Assembly: GCA_964402175.1 (NCBI GenBank)
Contig: CAYOBN010000013.1
Coordinates: forward strand, 21,735-85,734
Source of the DNA: JAWKUK01 sp964402175
Lineage (GTDB): Bacteria > Planctomycetota > UBA1135 > GCA-002686595
DNA length: 64,000 bases
Direction of reading: 5' to 3'
Shown here: piece after piece, positions 23,177 to 32,767 of the stretch
Layout: the number at the start of each line of letters is the position of its first letter
How positions within the stretch are numbered: position 1 is the stretch's first letter
Notes under the pieces: model-generated
The model's database searches: none
What the model saw: the letters and a program-made list of their open reading frames with translations, nothing else
Told to the model about the DNA's origin: nothing
Program-made: the position numbers and the translations under genes

Positions 23177-24484
23177 TCAGGCGCGCTTCACGTCGAGCGT
23201 GAGCGAGAAGACCGAGCCACCCTCAGGTCGCGCCTCGAAGTTGATGTCGCCCCCCAGAAGGCGCGCTACTTGTTTCGCGACCGCCAAGCCAAGGCCGCTG
23301 CCGCCCTCATCGCGGCCACGCGGCCGCGCCTGGAACGGCTCGAAGAGCCGGCCTTTGTCCTCGGGGTGCACGCCGCTGCCTGTATCGCTTACATCGAAGC
23401 GCAATCGGACCGTCGACCAATCCGCCGTCGGCTCGGTACGGACCGACAGCCGGACGAAGCCTCGCTCGGTGAACCGGACGGCGTTCGACAGGAGTTGCTC
23501 CAGGACCTGGCCCAGTCGAGCGCTGTCGAGCTCGATCCGCGAGGGGATATCGGACCCCGTCTGGAGCTGGAACTCCAGGCCGCGGCTCTCCGCGAGGGGA
23601 CGTACCTTACCATCGACTCGCGCGAGGAGTCCCGGCAGATCGCAGGGGCCCGTGGACAGCCCGAGAGTGCCCTGTTCGAGCCGGGTCAGATCCAGCGCGC
23701 GGGTGATTGTCTCGAGCAGCTGTTGGCTCCGATCGAGGGTCTCTTCGAGGCCCTGGGTGCGCCCAGAGCGACTGAGCCCGCCGAGGATCGACTCCAGGCT
23801 CGTGCTCATGTCATGAGTCAACCGTTCGAGGAACGTCCGCTTCAGCGCAGCCGCGCGGTCGGCGCTGGCTTTCGACGTACGCAGGGCCTGGTTCGCGGTC
23901 TCCAAGGAAGCCGCGTACGCGCGTGCCTCTGCCTCTTTGGCCTCGATCGCGCGGCGCGCGTGCAGCTCACGTTCGTGTGAGTTCCACTTCTCCGTCAACG
24001 CCATGGCGAGCTGGCGGATCTCCGCCGGATCGAACGGCTTCTTCAGGATCAGCAGTTTGTCGCTGCGGCCCAAGGCGTCGATGGTCTGCTCCCACGAATA
24101 GTCGGAGAACGCAGTACAGATCACGCACTGGAGGTCTGGGTCGACCTTCCAGAGCTCCTGGATCGTCTTGACGCCGTCCCAGCCCGGAGGCATCCGAATG
24201 TCGACGAACGCAAGCGCGTAACGCTGATCACTGGTAACGGACTTCTGGACGAGCGCGAGGGCCTCTTCACCCTGTAGTGCGCTGTCGATCGTGTACCCCG
24301 CAGCCTGGCGCTCGCGGCTCACTGTCTCGGTCGCGACTTTGCCGAAGAATGCAGCGCGGGCGGCCGCGAGGCTCTTCTGCTGAGCTCCATCGTCCGTTGC
24401 AGCGCCGAGGATCTTGCGATAGTCTTCGTGGATCGACGGTGTATCGTCGACTGTCAGAATGCGGCGATTGACTGCGAGTATCAT
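23177..24484 (-). CDS. Receiver-histidine kinase (REC-HisKA-HATPase)
   Basis: A 435-residue cytoplasmic signalling protein. The receiver domain (about 8-165) has the acidic pair Asp13-Asp14, phospho-acceptor Asp95 in FVDIRMPPGWDG, and Lys149 in LKKPF. It carries an extra helical stretch of about 35 residues after the first helix (residues 30-64). A coiled-coil linker (166-215) leads to the kinase part: His224 in LERLTHDMSTSLESIL, an N box near LSNAVRF, and G boxes DTGSGV and GGSGLGLAVAK. It can accept a phosphate and also autophosphorylate. Its start overlaps the upstream kinase stop (ATGA at 24481-24484), so the two are coupled. Confidence 0.92.
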   Translation of the reverse strand: MILAVNRRILTVDDTPSIHEDYRKILGAATDDGAQQKSLAAARAAFFGKVATETVSRERQAAGYTIDSALQGEEALALVQKSVTSDQRYALAFVDIRMPPGWDGVKTIQELWKVDPDLQCVICTAFSDYSWEQTIDALGRSDKLLILKKPFDPAEIRQLAMALTEKWNSHERELHARRAIEAKEAEARAYAASLETANQALRTSKASADRAAALKRTFLERLTHDMSTSLESILGGLSRSGRTQGLEETLDRSQQLLETITRALDLTRLEQGTLGLSTGPCDLPGLLARVDGKVRPLAESRGLEFQLQTGSDIPSRIELDSARLGQVLEQLLSNAVRFTERGFVRLSVRTEPTADWSTVRLRFDVSDTGSGVHPEDKGRLFEPFQARPRGRDEGGSGLGLAVAKQVARLLGGDINFEARPEGGSVFSLTLDVKRA

Positions 24485-26412
24485 GCCGCCTCCTTTTCAC
24501 TTTGGGAGCCGAATGGCAGGTCGAAATAAAAACTTGCACCGTGACCGGGTCCGTTGCTCTCCGCGACGAGCGCGCCGCCGAGCGATTTGGCCCCGTTGGC
24601 AGCGGTGTGCAGGCCGAGGCCGCTGCCTTTGGACTTCGTCGTGAAACCCAGTTGGAAGATCCGCGTGAGGTTCTCGGGCGGAATCCCGATTCCTGTGTCG
24701 CGAACCTCGATACGCAGCCTGCCACCGAAGCTGCGGTGGGCGCGTACGGTCACACGATGTCCATCGGGACGAGGACCAGCCTCCTCGACCGCTTGTCGGG
24801 CGTTCTGAAGTAGGTTGACAAGGATCTCGAGCGCTTTGTTCCGGTCGACGACCAGGGTCGGAAGATCGTCTTCGAGCTCGACCTGGATCCCGAAGGCCTT
24901 GCCCGGGCGGGCACTGGCAGTCATCCGTACGGCATCGTCGACCAGTCGCTCGACCGCGACTCGTTCGACGACCAGAGTGTTTCGCGCCAAGCCCTGCTGC
25001 GACTTGACGAGTTCGCAGACGTGCTCGATCCCGCTCGCGAGGCTCTGGATCTCGCTAGCAAGGGCCGTGCGATCGTTCGAGAGCTGCTCTGCGAGCGCGC
25101 TGACGAATGGCTGCAGGTGCTGACCCTGTGGATCTTCGCTGACGAACTTCGCCAGGTTGCCCGCGTGCTGACGCAGGATATCCGAGAGTTGGACGATCTC
25201 GTCGATGCACATGCTCTCGACGCGCTCCGTAAGCAGGCTCGTCGAGATGTTCACGCTGTTCAGGACATTGCCGACGTTGTGCAGGATGCCCATCGCGATC
25301 TCGGACATCCCCGCCGCCCGAGCGGTCTCGATGACCTGGCGGCGGGCCTCTTCGAGCCGCTCCAACATGACATCGAACTCGCGCGCCAGCGCGCCGACTT
25401 CGTCCTTGCGACCCTCGTCGACCCGAATCGAGTAGTCCTCGCGCTTGCCGACCTGCTCCATCATCCGCGTCAAGCGCGCGAGCGGACGTATCGTCGTGTA
25501 ACGCAAGGACACGACGAGCGCGAGCAACAGGAAGAGCGAGAGGCTGAGCGACGTCAGCAGCGCAGATTCTATCGCCAGGTTCGCAGCGATCGAGATGTCA
25601 CGCTGGAGGACGGTGCGCACGAGCAGCTCGGGGCGACGCCGGATATCTTCGAGCGTCGAATACACATCGAGGCGATCCGTGTTGACTGCAATGACGACTG
25701 GCTCCGGGCTCGCGGTTGCAGTCTCTTCGTGTACGCGCACGTCGTCGGGCAACGATGCGAGCCCGACAGGCCACACATCGAGGGAATAACCGAGGCGGCG
25801 TTCGAGCTCTTTGTCGACGCTCTGGCCCATGAAGCGGCCCGCGAGCACGATCCCGCGCCGCGTCTCTTCGCGACTCGAGGGCACGAGGTTGCGCGCAGCG
25901 AGCAGCAGGAGACCTGCCTCGGTGTAGACGAGCCCCTGGGCGAGGACACCGCGCTCGGTGGCGATGCCAGTGCCATCGAGCGCACGCCCCAGGATCTGGC
26001 TCAGGTTGATCGATTCGTTGGGCAGCAGGCGCAGCCCCGTGACACCGGGATCATCCGGGTGACGCACGGAGAGGAAGCGGACCTTGCCGTCGATCTCCAG
26101 GATGGCGGCGACGTCGATTCCGCTGGCGCTCAGGACCTCGGGGTCGAGCAGCTCGCCGTCGAGAGTGGCGTTGGGACGTCCGATGGCGGCATGGAAGCGA
26201 TCGGACCATGCAAAGCGCGTCGCATCGCGACCGACCTCGTCCAGCAACTGGTCGATGGCGCGCTGCGCGAGGTGCGCCGTTTCCTGGGCCTCGATCCGCT
26301 CGACCGCGCCGAAGTGGCGCTCGAAGTGCTCGCGATGCAGCGCGTGGCCCACGACCGCGCCTACGGCGAGGACGCCGGCGACGATCATGGTCAGGCGGGT
26401 GGCGAGCAGCAT
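24481..26412 (-). CDS. Membrane histidine kinase with CHASE4-type sensor and HAMP
   Basis: A 643-residue inner-membrane sensor. A first membrane segment (about 7-25) and a second (about 283-303) bracket a periplasmic domain with the FAWSDRFH pattern (67-74) of CHASE4 domains. A HAMP linker follows (304-355). The phospho-acceptor region is unusual: MGILHNVGNVLNSVNIS, with His378, the HNxxN-type H box. The ATPase part has NLLQNARQAVEE, DTGIGIPPENL, FTTKSKGSGLGLH. The partner receiver-kinase is encoded next with an ATGA overlap. The signal is unknown. It lies 40 bases downstream of a small HAMP membrane protein. Confidence 0.93.
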   Translation of the reverse strand: MLLATRLTMIVAGVLAVGAVVGHALHREHFERHFGAVERIEAQETAHLAQRAIDQLLDEVGRDATRFAWSDRFHAAIGRPNATLDGELLDPEVLSASGIDVAAILEIDGKVRFLSVRHPDDPGVTGLRLLPNESINLSQILGRALDGTGIATERGVLAQGLVYTEAGLLLLAARNLVPSSREETRRGIVLAGRFMGQSVDKELERRLGYSLDVWPVGLASLPDDVRVHEETATASPEPVVIAVNTDRLDVYSTLEDIRRRPELLVRTVLQRDISIAANLAIESALLTSLSLSLFLLLALVVSLRYTTIRPLARLTRMMEQVGKREDYSIRVDEGRKDEVGALAREFDVMLERLEEARRQVIETARAAGMSEIAMGILHNVGNVLNSVNISTSLLTERVESMCIDEIVQLSDILRQHAGNLAKFVSEDPQGQHLQPFVSALAEQLSNDRTALASEIQSLASGIEHVCELVKSQQGLARNTLVVERVAVERLVDDAVRMTASARPGKAFGIQVELEDDLPTLVVDRNKALEILVNLLQNARQAVEEAGPRPDGHRVTVRAHRSFGGRLRIEVRDTGIGIPPENLTRIFQLGFTTKSKGSGLGLHTAANGAKSLGGALVAESNGPGHGASFYFDLPFGSQSEKEAA

Positions 26413-26452
26413 GGGGGGAGCTGGGGCAGGGGCGATTTCCGGACGCGCCGAT

Positions 26453-26965
26453 TCAGGCCGCGTGTTCTCGCGGCTGTTTGTCGGGCAGCGGCGCGCGGAC
26501 GAGCGCGACCTCCGCGTCCGCGGATCCGTCGGCGTGCTCGCCTTCGTCCGCGACCCGCAGCGGCCGCGTCGCGGTATTGATCAATGCAGCGAGCTCGGTC
26601 AGCTGGTCGCCGCTCCGTAGGCGGAAGTCCTTCGGACGCTCGCCGCGGATGACCGCAGAGAGGAACTGCTCGAAGCGATAGACCGGGCCCGCGATGTGGA
26701 AGGTGGTCAGAATCCCGATGCTCAGCGTCAGCGGCAGGAATACGAGGAACGAGATCAGGAGGATCCGGCTGGTGATGCGGTTGATCTCGTCGAGCAGGAT
26801 CGGACCGTCGTTGGGCAAGCTGACCGCGGTCTCGTGCAGGACGTTCGTGAAGAGCACGAACTGCAGCAGGAGCGAGAGCGCCGTCAGCCCCACGAAGATG
26901 CCCGTGAGGCGGAGCTGGAGCCGCGGCTTGATGAGTTTCTTCCGACGGCGATAGGGGCGGGTCAT
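26453..26965 (-). CDS. Small membrane protein with HAMP-like region
   Basis: A 170-residue protein. The start at 26965 gives MTRPYRRRKKLIKPRLQLRL, a basic cytoplasmic head, then two membrane segments (about 22-42 and 68-92) with a short periplasmic part, and a HAMP-like region (AGPVYRFEQFLSAVIRGE, about 95-135). There is no output domain. Its place as first gene of the three-gene operon suggests it helps the CHASE4 kinase sense something at the membrane; that is inference. It lies 114 bases downstream of the pseudopilin cluster on the same strand. Confidence 0.75.
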   Translation of the reverse strand: MTRPYRRRKKLIKPRLQLRLTGIFVGLTALSLLLQFVLFTNVLHETAVSLPNDGPILLDEINRITSRILLISFLVFLPLTLSIGILTTFHIAGPVYRFEQFLSAVIRGERPKDFRLRSGDQLTELAALINTATRPLRVADEGEHADGSADAEVALVRAPLPDKQPREHAA

Positions 26966-27079
26966 AAGCGTGTCCTCGTTCGGTGCATCGACCGTATCGG
27001 CCCTCGACTTGAGGGGTCGAGACACTTCTGCCCGGGACCCGGAGTCGGACTCACGGGGAGTCCCAGGGTCAGCCTCCAC

Positions 27080-28792
27080 CTAGAGCCCGTCGCCCGCCCG
27101 CTGGGCGCGCTGGGCCTCGCGGAGCGCCTCGATGAGGTTGTCGGGATCGATGCCGGCGGGGCGCTGCAGCTCCGAGAAGAGCATCGTCTCGGGGTCCTGC
27201 CACCGCAGACCGATGATCCGACCGAGGCTGCTGATGTCGAGGTCCGCGAGGTTCTGCGTGGTCGTGCGCCGGACGCCCGCGGCGTCGAAGTACCTGACCT
27301 CGACCCGCTGCTCGGGGCTGGCTTCGCTCGGCGCGAGCGGCTCGACCCCCGCCAGGGCCAGGGCGCGTCGGGGATCGAAGCTCATCGGCCGGCTGGGCGC
27401 GTTCTCCTCGAGGATCGACCACGTGTTCTGACGCGGCAGCGCGGGCATGCCCTCGCCGCCGGTGCGCATCGCGCGGTCGTAGGTCAGCCACGCTCCGTCG
27501 GCGATCACGAGGCGCCGTGCGGCGACCGCGCCCCAGACCCGTAGCAGCGTCGGGATGCGGAGCTCGTCCTCGGGTGCGTACAGGATCCCGCGCAGGTCCC
27601 CAGCGCAGTCGAGTTGGATGCGTCCGGTCGTGACACCCTCCGGGTCGGGCCGTACGCTGATGAAGGTGCCAGCCCGGTAGATGTCCTCGTCGTAGCTGCT
27701 GAGCACCGAGCCGTGGTCGAATTGTAGCCGGCTCTCGACGACCATTTGGATGGGGCCCGTTCGATCGTCCAGAGTCACCTTGCCGCCGTTCCGTACAAAC
27801 AGCCGGTCGACATGCATGACGGCGGGTCCACGCAGGGTCAGGTGACCTCCGGCGCGCACCTCCAGCGTGTCATACCGAATCGAGGTATCGCCGAGCGTCC
27901 TGTCGCCTGACACCGGTACGGTTCCTATCACCCGGCGCAGGGTCGCCGGAATGACGACTTCAGGCAAGACGGCCTCGACATCGGCTTCGTCGAGCGCACC
28001 GATCACTGTCGTACCCGTCGTCAGGACGTTTCGATTGGGTCCAGGTGTGACGTTCCCTAGTAGGAAGGACGTCCGAGGCGCGAGGTTGTTCGTCGACATC
28101 CTCTTACGATCGATCACGTATTCGTCGGTGGTGCCATCGAGCAGGGTGCGCCCTGCGGTGGGCAGGGCCGCATACGCTTGACCGAAGGGATCGAGCGCGG
28201 TCGTGGGCCAACCTGCTGTGTCGTCGATCACGATATCCCCGTTGCTCCGCACGATGCCGCCCTGTCCTGTCGTGATGAACGGGAAGCTCATGTCGCGAGC
28301 GTCGGCATAGCGACCACGGCGCGCATCGTAGCCGTCGATCACGACGCCGTCACCAATGACCACCTCTTCGCTACCGAAGAAGCCGAGCGAGCCGATCGGG
28401 TGTACGTTCGGGCTCACGACGAGGCGCACGCTGAACTGACCACGTCCGACCTGTCCGCGGCTGGTCAGCAAGCGCCGTCTGTCACTCAGTCGTTCGCTCT
28501 CGACCCAGTACACTCCGTCGTGGAAGGCGACGGGCAATTCTTGGCTGCCGAGCGCTCCACTCCTGCCTTGCGACAGCGCCAGAACGGCCTCTGCGAGGCC
28601 CGCCTCCGCGACGTACAGTGAGCGTTTCCGGTCGATGGCGCTCCCCTGGCGCTCTGCGAAGCCCGACTGGAGCTTCACGATGTAGGCGCCTAGCCCTGCG
28701 ATCGACGCGACGACGACCAGCGACGCGACGAGCGCTGATCCTCGCACGTCGCGACAGGGTGCGGGGCGGCTAGGAGCGACTGTGTGCGACAT
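27080..28792 (-). CDS. PilX-like pseudopilin with large C-terminal region (copy 1)
   Basis: A 570-residue exported protein. Its N-terminus (RGSALVASLVVVASIAGLGAY, shown in part) followed by QGSAIDRKRSLYVAEAGLAEA is the pattern of PilX-type minor pilins: one hydrophobic helix, then AEAGLAEA. The rest is beta-rich and repetitive and matches, segment for segment, the protein at 30346-32043 (for example YWVESE, GLRGILYAPE-like, ALPRQ.TWSI.EE). The ATG at 28792 gives MSHTVAPSRPA; a GTG nine bases earlier is an alternative. It probably sits in, or is exported by, a type IV pilus or type II secretion-like machine whose motor genes are not in this window. Confidence 0.8.
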   Translation of the reverse strand: MSHTVAPSRPAPCRDVRGSALVASLVVVASIAGLGAYIVKLQSGFAERQGSAIDRKRSLYVAEAGLAEAVLALSQGRSGALGSQELPVAFHDGVYWVESERLSDRRRLLTSRGQVGRGQFSVRLVVSPNVHPIGSLGFFGSEEVVIGDGVVIDGYDARRGRYADARDMSFPFITTGQGGIVRSNGDIVIDDTAGWPTTALDPFGQAYAALPTAGRTLLDGTTDEYVIDRKRMSTNNLAPRTSFLLGNVTPGPNRNVLTTGTTVIGALDEADVEAVLPEVVIPATLRRVIGTVPVSGDRTLGDTSIRYDTLEVRAGGHLTLRGPAVMHVDRLFVRNGGKVTLDDRTGPIQMVVESRLQFDHGSVLSSYDEDIYRAGTFISVRPDPEGVTTGRIQLDCAGDLRGILYAPEDELRIPTLLRVWGAVAARRLVIADGAWLTYDRAMRTGGEGMPALPRQNTWSILEENAPSRPMSFDPRRALALAGVEPLAPSEASPEQRVEVRYFDAAGVRRTTTQNLADLDISSLGRIIGLRWQDPETMLFSELQRPAGIDPDNLIEALREAQRAQRAGDGL

Positions 28793-28962
28793 AGGATTCA
28801 CGGAGTAGGAAGCAGAGCTCCGCTAGGCAGGTCGACGACAGGTTTCGGCATGAGCGAGTCACCCTCTTGATGTGACATCGCGGCGAACGACTTCGGGTTA
28901 GCCTGCGGTCCCTGTTCGACCGAATGTTCTGGATTGCTCTGTGCCCACCATGGGGCAAAGCA

Positions 28963-30330
28963 CTATGGCGTCAGCGCGATGCGCCAGGCGCGCGGATCGG
29001 GGGGCAGCATGCGGCCAGTCAGGTTGCGCAGGCACGCTGCAGCCTGCGTCCGTACGACGCTCGAATTGTGCTCCAGTAGATCGACGACCGCGAGCTCGAC
29101 GCCCCGCGCGCGCACGGCTTCGAGGGTCGCGAGCGCCACCCGTACAACGACTACATCGTCCGAGTCGAGCAAGTAGACCGTCGCTTCAGCGATTTCGTCG
29201 CGGTAGAGTCGATGGTGGGCCGCCCGCTTCAGTACAGCGAGCACCTCCGCGCGATCTGCCTGCAGAAGGCGTGCAAGGTCTCGCTCTCCGTCGCTGTGCC
29301 ACCACGCCTCCTCGCGCTCGAGCCACGCGCGCCAGCGCTCGATCGAGGGTCCGATGGTCATCGCCGAAACGTGCCGCAGCGCATCGTGCGCAGCATTGCG
29401 GACGGACGCGTCGGGATCGCGCAGCATCGCGATGAGGTCCCGGACCGAGCCGCGATCTTCGAGTGCGCCCAGCGACTGCGCTGCACCCGTCCGCGCAAAG
29501 GGCTCTTCTGCGGCGAGGTAGCGGCGCAGGACGCCGAGCTCGCGCTCTTCGAGTACCGGGCCGAGGCGCAGCGACATCCCGTGGATGCGGTTCAGCACCA
29601 TGCCGTCGGAGGTGGGCCGGAGACCCAGCAGCCCGATGAGCAGCTCCAAGCGACGCGGGGTCGTGACGGCTCGCAGGGCATCGGGAAAGGCGGGTTCGAG
29701 GCCCTGTGCGGCACGGATGAAAGCGTCTTCGAGCCCGCGTTTGGCCTCGCGCTCGTCGCGCAGAAGCACAGCCTCGAGGACTTGACCCAGGAGGCGCCGC
29801 GCTTCGCGCGCTCCATCGGGGGCGGCGAGCCGCAGGCCCGCGAGCGTCGTCGCTGTTGCGATCGCCGGAACATCAGGGTCCGCGCGCAGGATACCGAAGG
29901 CGACGTCGATCGACCGCGCGAGCTCGTTCACCTCTGGTTGCGTCGCGGTGAGCCGAGCAGCGAGGCGCCCGGGGTGACCGGTCACTTGGGTCAGCAACGC
30001 TGCCGCGGGGGCCCGCTCCTCACCCTCCTCGCGCAGGACCGCGCGCCGTAGTCGCTCGGTGAACGCTTCCACTCCGCTGGGTGTGGCCTGTTGGACCGCT
30101 TCGTCGACAGCCGCATCATTGACATGGTCGCCTTTGCGGAGTCGCTCCAGCAAGGCTTCGAGCTGCGCGACGCGGCCTTCATCGAGAGATGCCCCTGGGT
30201 TAGCTGGTGACACTCCGGCCGCCGCATACGGTGACGACAGCAGCCCCAGTGCGGCAGCCGCAAGCACGGCCAAACCGCGCCATGGGGCGCGGTGACCACG
30301 TTGTTGCTGCGCGTGCGAGCGGTGCGGCAT
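28963..30330 (-). CDS. HEAT-repeat protein, probably exported
   Basis: A 455-residue protein. The N-terminus has a basic head and hydrophobic stretch (APWRGLAVLAAAALGLLSS, residues 15-33) ending near AAAGVS, consistent with a signal peptide. The rest is helical. HEAT-type repeats are clear at about 285-325 (AQSLGALEDRGSVRDLIAML, DPDASVRNAAHDALRHV) and near the end (VVVRVALATLEAVRARG, SSVVRTQAAACLRNL). These form scaffolds for protein binding. It is encoded between two PilX-like paralogues, 15 bases downstream of the second copy, and so likely belongs to the same complex. Confidence 0.75.
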   Translation of the reverse strand: MPHRSHAQQQRGHRAPWRGLAVLAAAALGLLSSPYAAAGVSPANPGASLDEGRVAQLEALLERLRKGDHVNDAAVDEAVQQATPSGVEAFTERLRRAVLREEGEERAPAAALLTQVTGHPGRLAARLTATQPEVNELARSIDVAFGILRADPDVPAIATATTLAGLRLAAPDGAREARRLLGQVLEAVLLRDEREAKRGLEDAFIRAAQGLEPAFPDALRAVTTPRRLELLIGLLGLRPTSDGMVLNRIHGMSLRLGPVLEERELGVLRRYLAAEEPFARTGAAQSLGALEDRGSVRDLIAMLRDPDASVRNAAHDALRHVSAMTIGPSIERWRAWLEREEAWWHSDGERDLARLLQADRAEVLAVLKRAAHHRLYRDEIAEATVYLLDSDDVVVVRVALATLEAVRARGVELAVVDLLEHNSSVVRTQAAACLRNLTGRMLPPDPRAWRIALTP

Positions 30331-30345
30331 CGGTTCTCACGGTCC

Positions 30346-32043
30346 TCAACGTGAGGCCCGCAGTTTCTCGCGGAAACGTGCGATGAGTTCATCGACGTCC
30401 ATCCCCGAGGGTCGGATCGGTTCCCCGTAGGTATCGGTCACGGGATCGCGCCAGCGAAATGAGATCACCCGTTCCATTGCGCTGACCTGTCCCGCATCGA
30501 GCACACCGGTGAAGGTCTGCCGGAACCCCGCCCCGTCGATGTACTCCGCGACCACCTCGGACTCGGGGGCAGCGTCGATCCACGTGCGCGGGGTGATCCC
30601 GCGCCGCAAGAGGTCTGCGATCGGGTCGAAGCCGGCTCGGACGGCGGGCTGGGGCTCTTCGACGATCGACCACGTTTGCTGGCGAGGGAGCGCGGGGACG
30701 CCGATACCCCCGACTCGCAGCGCAGCGTCGGAGGTGACCCACGCCCCATCGGCGATCGTCAGGTGCTTCGCGGACGCAGCGCCGAAGTAGCGCAGGCCGG
30801 TCGGCAGCGTCACGCGGTCACCGGGTGCGTACAGGACGCCGCGGAAGACGCCTACCGGCGAGAACTCGACGCGGCTGTCGTTACCTGGATCGGGTGCAAC
30901 GAAGATGTAGGTCCCGGCTGCGTGGGCGTCGACACCCTTCGAAAGGAGAACGGAGCCCGGCTGAAAGCGCAGAGCTTCACGCACATGGAGTTGGATCGGG
31001 CCAGCGCTGTCGTCGAGCACCATAGTACCGCCGGGCATGACATCGACACTTTCGACGTCGAAGACCGCCGGTCCGATCAGGCGCAGCTCACCGAACTTGG
31101 TGATCCGAAGTTTGCCCGCGCTCGCCGAGACGTCCGCCCAATTCACAACTGAGTTGATGACCACCGTTCCTGCACCCAAATCGCGACGGGTGAGAGGTTC
31201 GACGGCCTCTGGAAGTACGAGGTCATGCTTCGAAGGCTCCAGCAGCAAGATCTTCGTGTTTCCGTTCGTTTCAACGGTCTCGCTGCGACCCGGGCGCAAC
31301 TTCCCGAGCACATGGGACTCGTTCGGCAGGTCCCCCGCCGTGGCGAGCGCGAGGCGGATCACACTTGTGGGATCCTGCAGGGTGAGCTTCAACTTGGTCG
31401 CGACGGACAGACCGTCGTAGAGCGTCCGATATGGATGCGGAGTGCCATCCGGCCAGGTTGCAGCATCGTCTAGCACGATCCTGCCGTTGCTCTGCACCAA
31501 TCCCGCTTCGCCGGGAGTGGGGAAGGCGAAGCCGACGGCAGCTGCTTGATCGTCGAAGGAGCCCAGGCGCGAGTCGTAACCGTCGATGATCACGGCGTCG
31601 CCAACGGTGAGGCCTTCTTCCCCGAAGAACCCGGCGGCGCCGATCGGGTGCTCGTTCGGTTGCACAACGAGCCGCACGGTGAACGCGCCTGTTGCGATAC
31701 GGCCGCGACTGGTCAGCATCAAGCGGCCGTCGCCGAGCGGTTCGCTCTCGACCCAATAGACTCCCTCGTGGAAGCGCGCAGGTACCTCTTCGTCAGCGAG
31801 GGCGCCGCTCTTACCTTGCGAGATCGCGAGTACGGCCTCTGCGAGGCCCGCTTCGGCGATGTAGAGGGCGCGTTTGCGATCGAGAGCGCTGCCTTGACGC
31901 CGTGAGAACGCCGCTTGGAGCTCGACGATGTAAGCGCCGAGGCCGGCGATCAGGACCACCGCAAAGAGTGACGCGATGAGCGCCGAACCTCGGCGAGGGC
32001 GCGTGTAGCGCGACCTCGAAAGCGAACAGATGCGAGTCTGCAT
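30346..32043 (-). CDS. PilX-like pseudopilin with large C-terminal region (copy 2)
   Basis: A 565-residue paralogue of the protein at 27080-28792. The membrane helix region (RRGSALIASLFAVVLIAGLG) is followed by QGSALDRKRALYIAEAGLAEAVLAISQGKSG (shown for its AEAGLAEA core), and the long beta-rich part keeps the same order of motifs (YWVESEPL, HPIGAAGFFGEE, GVLYAPGD, ALPRQQTWSIVEE). The ATG at 32043 leaves a 22-base gap to the upstream PilW-like gene; a TTG at 32082 would overlap it. The tandem copies, separated by the HEAT gene, look like an old duplication that has diverged. Confidence 0.8.
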   Translation of the reverse strand: MQTRICSLSRSRYTRPRRGSALIASLFAVVLIAGLGAYIVELQAAFSRRQGSALDRKRALYIAEAGLAEAVLAISQGKSGALADEEVPARFHEGVYWVESEPLGDGRLMLTSRGRIATGAFTVRLVVQPNEHPIGAAGFFGEEGLTVGDAVIIDGYDSRLGSFDDQAAAVGFAFPTPGEAGLVQSNGRIVLDDAATWPDGTPHPYRTLYDGLSVATKLKLTLQDPTSVIRLALATAGDLPNESHVLGKLRPGRSETVETNGNTKILLLEPSKHDLVLPEAVEPLTRRDLGAGTVVINSVVNWADVSASAGKLRITKFGELRLIGPAVFDVESVDVMPGGTMVLDDSAGPIQLHVREALRFQPGSVLLSKGVDAHAAGTYIFVAPDPGNDSRVEFSPVGVFRGVLYAPGDRVTLPTGLRYFGAASAKHLTIADGAWVTSDAALRVGGIGVPALPRQQTWSIVEEPQPAVRAGFDPIADLLRRGITPRTWIDAAPESEVVAEYIDGAGFRQTFTGVLDAGQVSAMERVISFRWRDPVTDTYGEPIRPSGMDVDELIARFREKLRASR

Positions 32044-32065
32044 GGAGACGCCCCCCCGGAGGCGA

Positions 32066-32767
32066 TCAATTGCGTGGCGCAATACGCAGCGAGCGTTGCA
32101 CCGGTGTCGGCTCGCCTCGTTCGTCGAGGCGTTCCACGGTCAGGAAGACCTGAATCTGGCTGCCGTCGCGAGCAAAGGCGAGGCCGGATTCATCGAGCAG
32201 GTCGTTCCCGTTGTCGTCTGTCGCGTTACCCCCGACCTCACCCATGTATTCGAGCGGCACTGCGTTCGACCAGGTGATGCGGCGTGTCTCCTCGAGGGCG
32301 ACGTCGGCATCCTCGGTCCAAGCGACCCGACCGCCTTCGCGCGAGATGCTCTGACGGATCGGGGCCGAGCGCTGATCGCGTTTGCCACCCGAAGAGGGAG
32401 GTTCGGCTTGACTCTCGTGGGTCGCCCACGAGATCTCCTCGGTCGGGCTCATCAGGAGGTTGCCACCGGCGTCCCGGCCGAGCACCGACGCGAAGCGCAC
32501 GAAGGTCGACGGCATCGGCGCTGGGACCGGTCCCTCGATCTCCTCGTCCTCTGCCGCCATCAACGCGAACGTGATGCGGTCGAGCGTCATTTCGAGCTCG
32601 TTCTCGAGGCTGCTCCGCAGCGCTCCCGAGCGCGCGATGTCTGCGCCGCTCTTCGAGAGCATGTGCACGTTCGCGAGGATCAGAGTCAGGATCGTCAGCG
32701 CGATCACTGTCTCGAGGACGGTGAAGCCGCTGGCCAGGCTCCGAGTGGGGCAGTGACGCGTGATCAC
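32066..32767 (-). CDS. PilW-like minor pseudopilin
   Basis: A 233-residue protein with a type IV pilin N-terminus: SGFTVLETVIALTILTLIL, where the Gly-Phe bond is the prepilin peptidase site and Glu5 of the mature protein is present. The remainder has the length and acidic, loop-rich nature of PilW-type minor pilins. The GTG at 32767 overlaps the upstream stop (GTGA at 32764-32767), which fixes the start. It is the second gene of the pseudopilin cluster. Confidence 0.82.
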   Translation of the reverse strand: MITRHCPTRSLASGFTVLETVIALTILTLILANVHMLSKSGADIARSGALRSSLENELEMTLDRITFALMAAEDEEIEGPVPAPMPSTFVRFASVLGRDAGGNLLMSPTEEISWATHESQAEPPSSGGKRDQRSAPIRQSISREGGRVAWTEDADVALEETRRITWSNAVPLEYMGEVGGNATDDNGNDLLDESGLAFARDGSQIQVFLTVERLDERGEPTPVQRSLRIAPRN

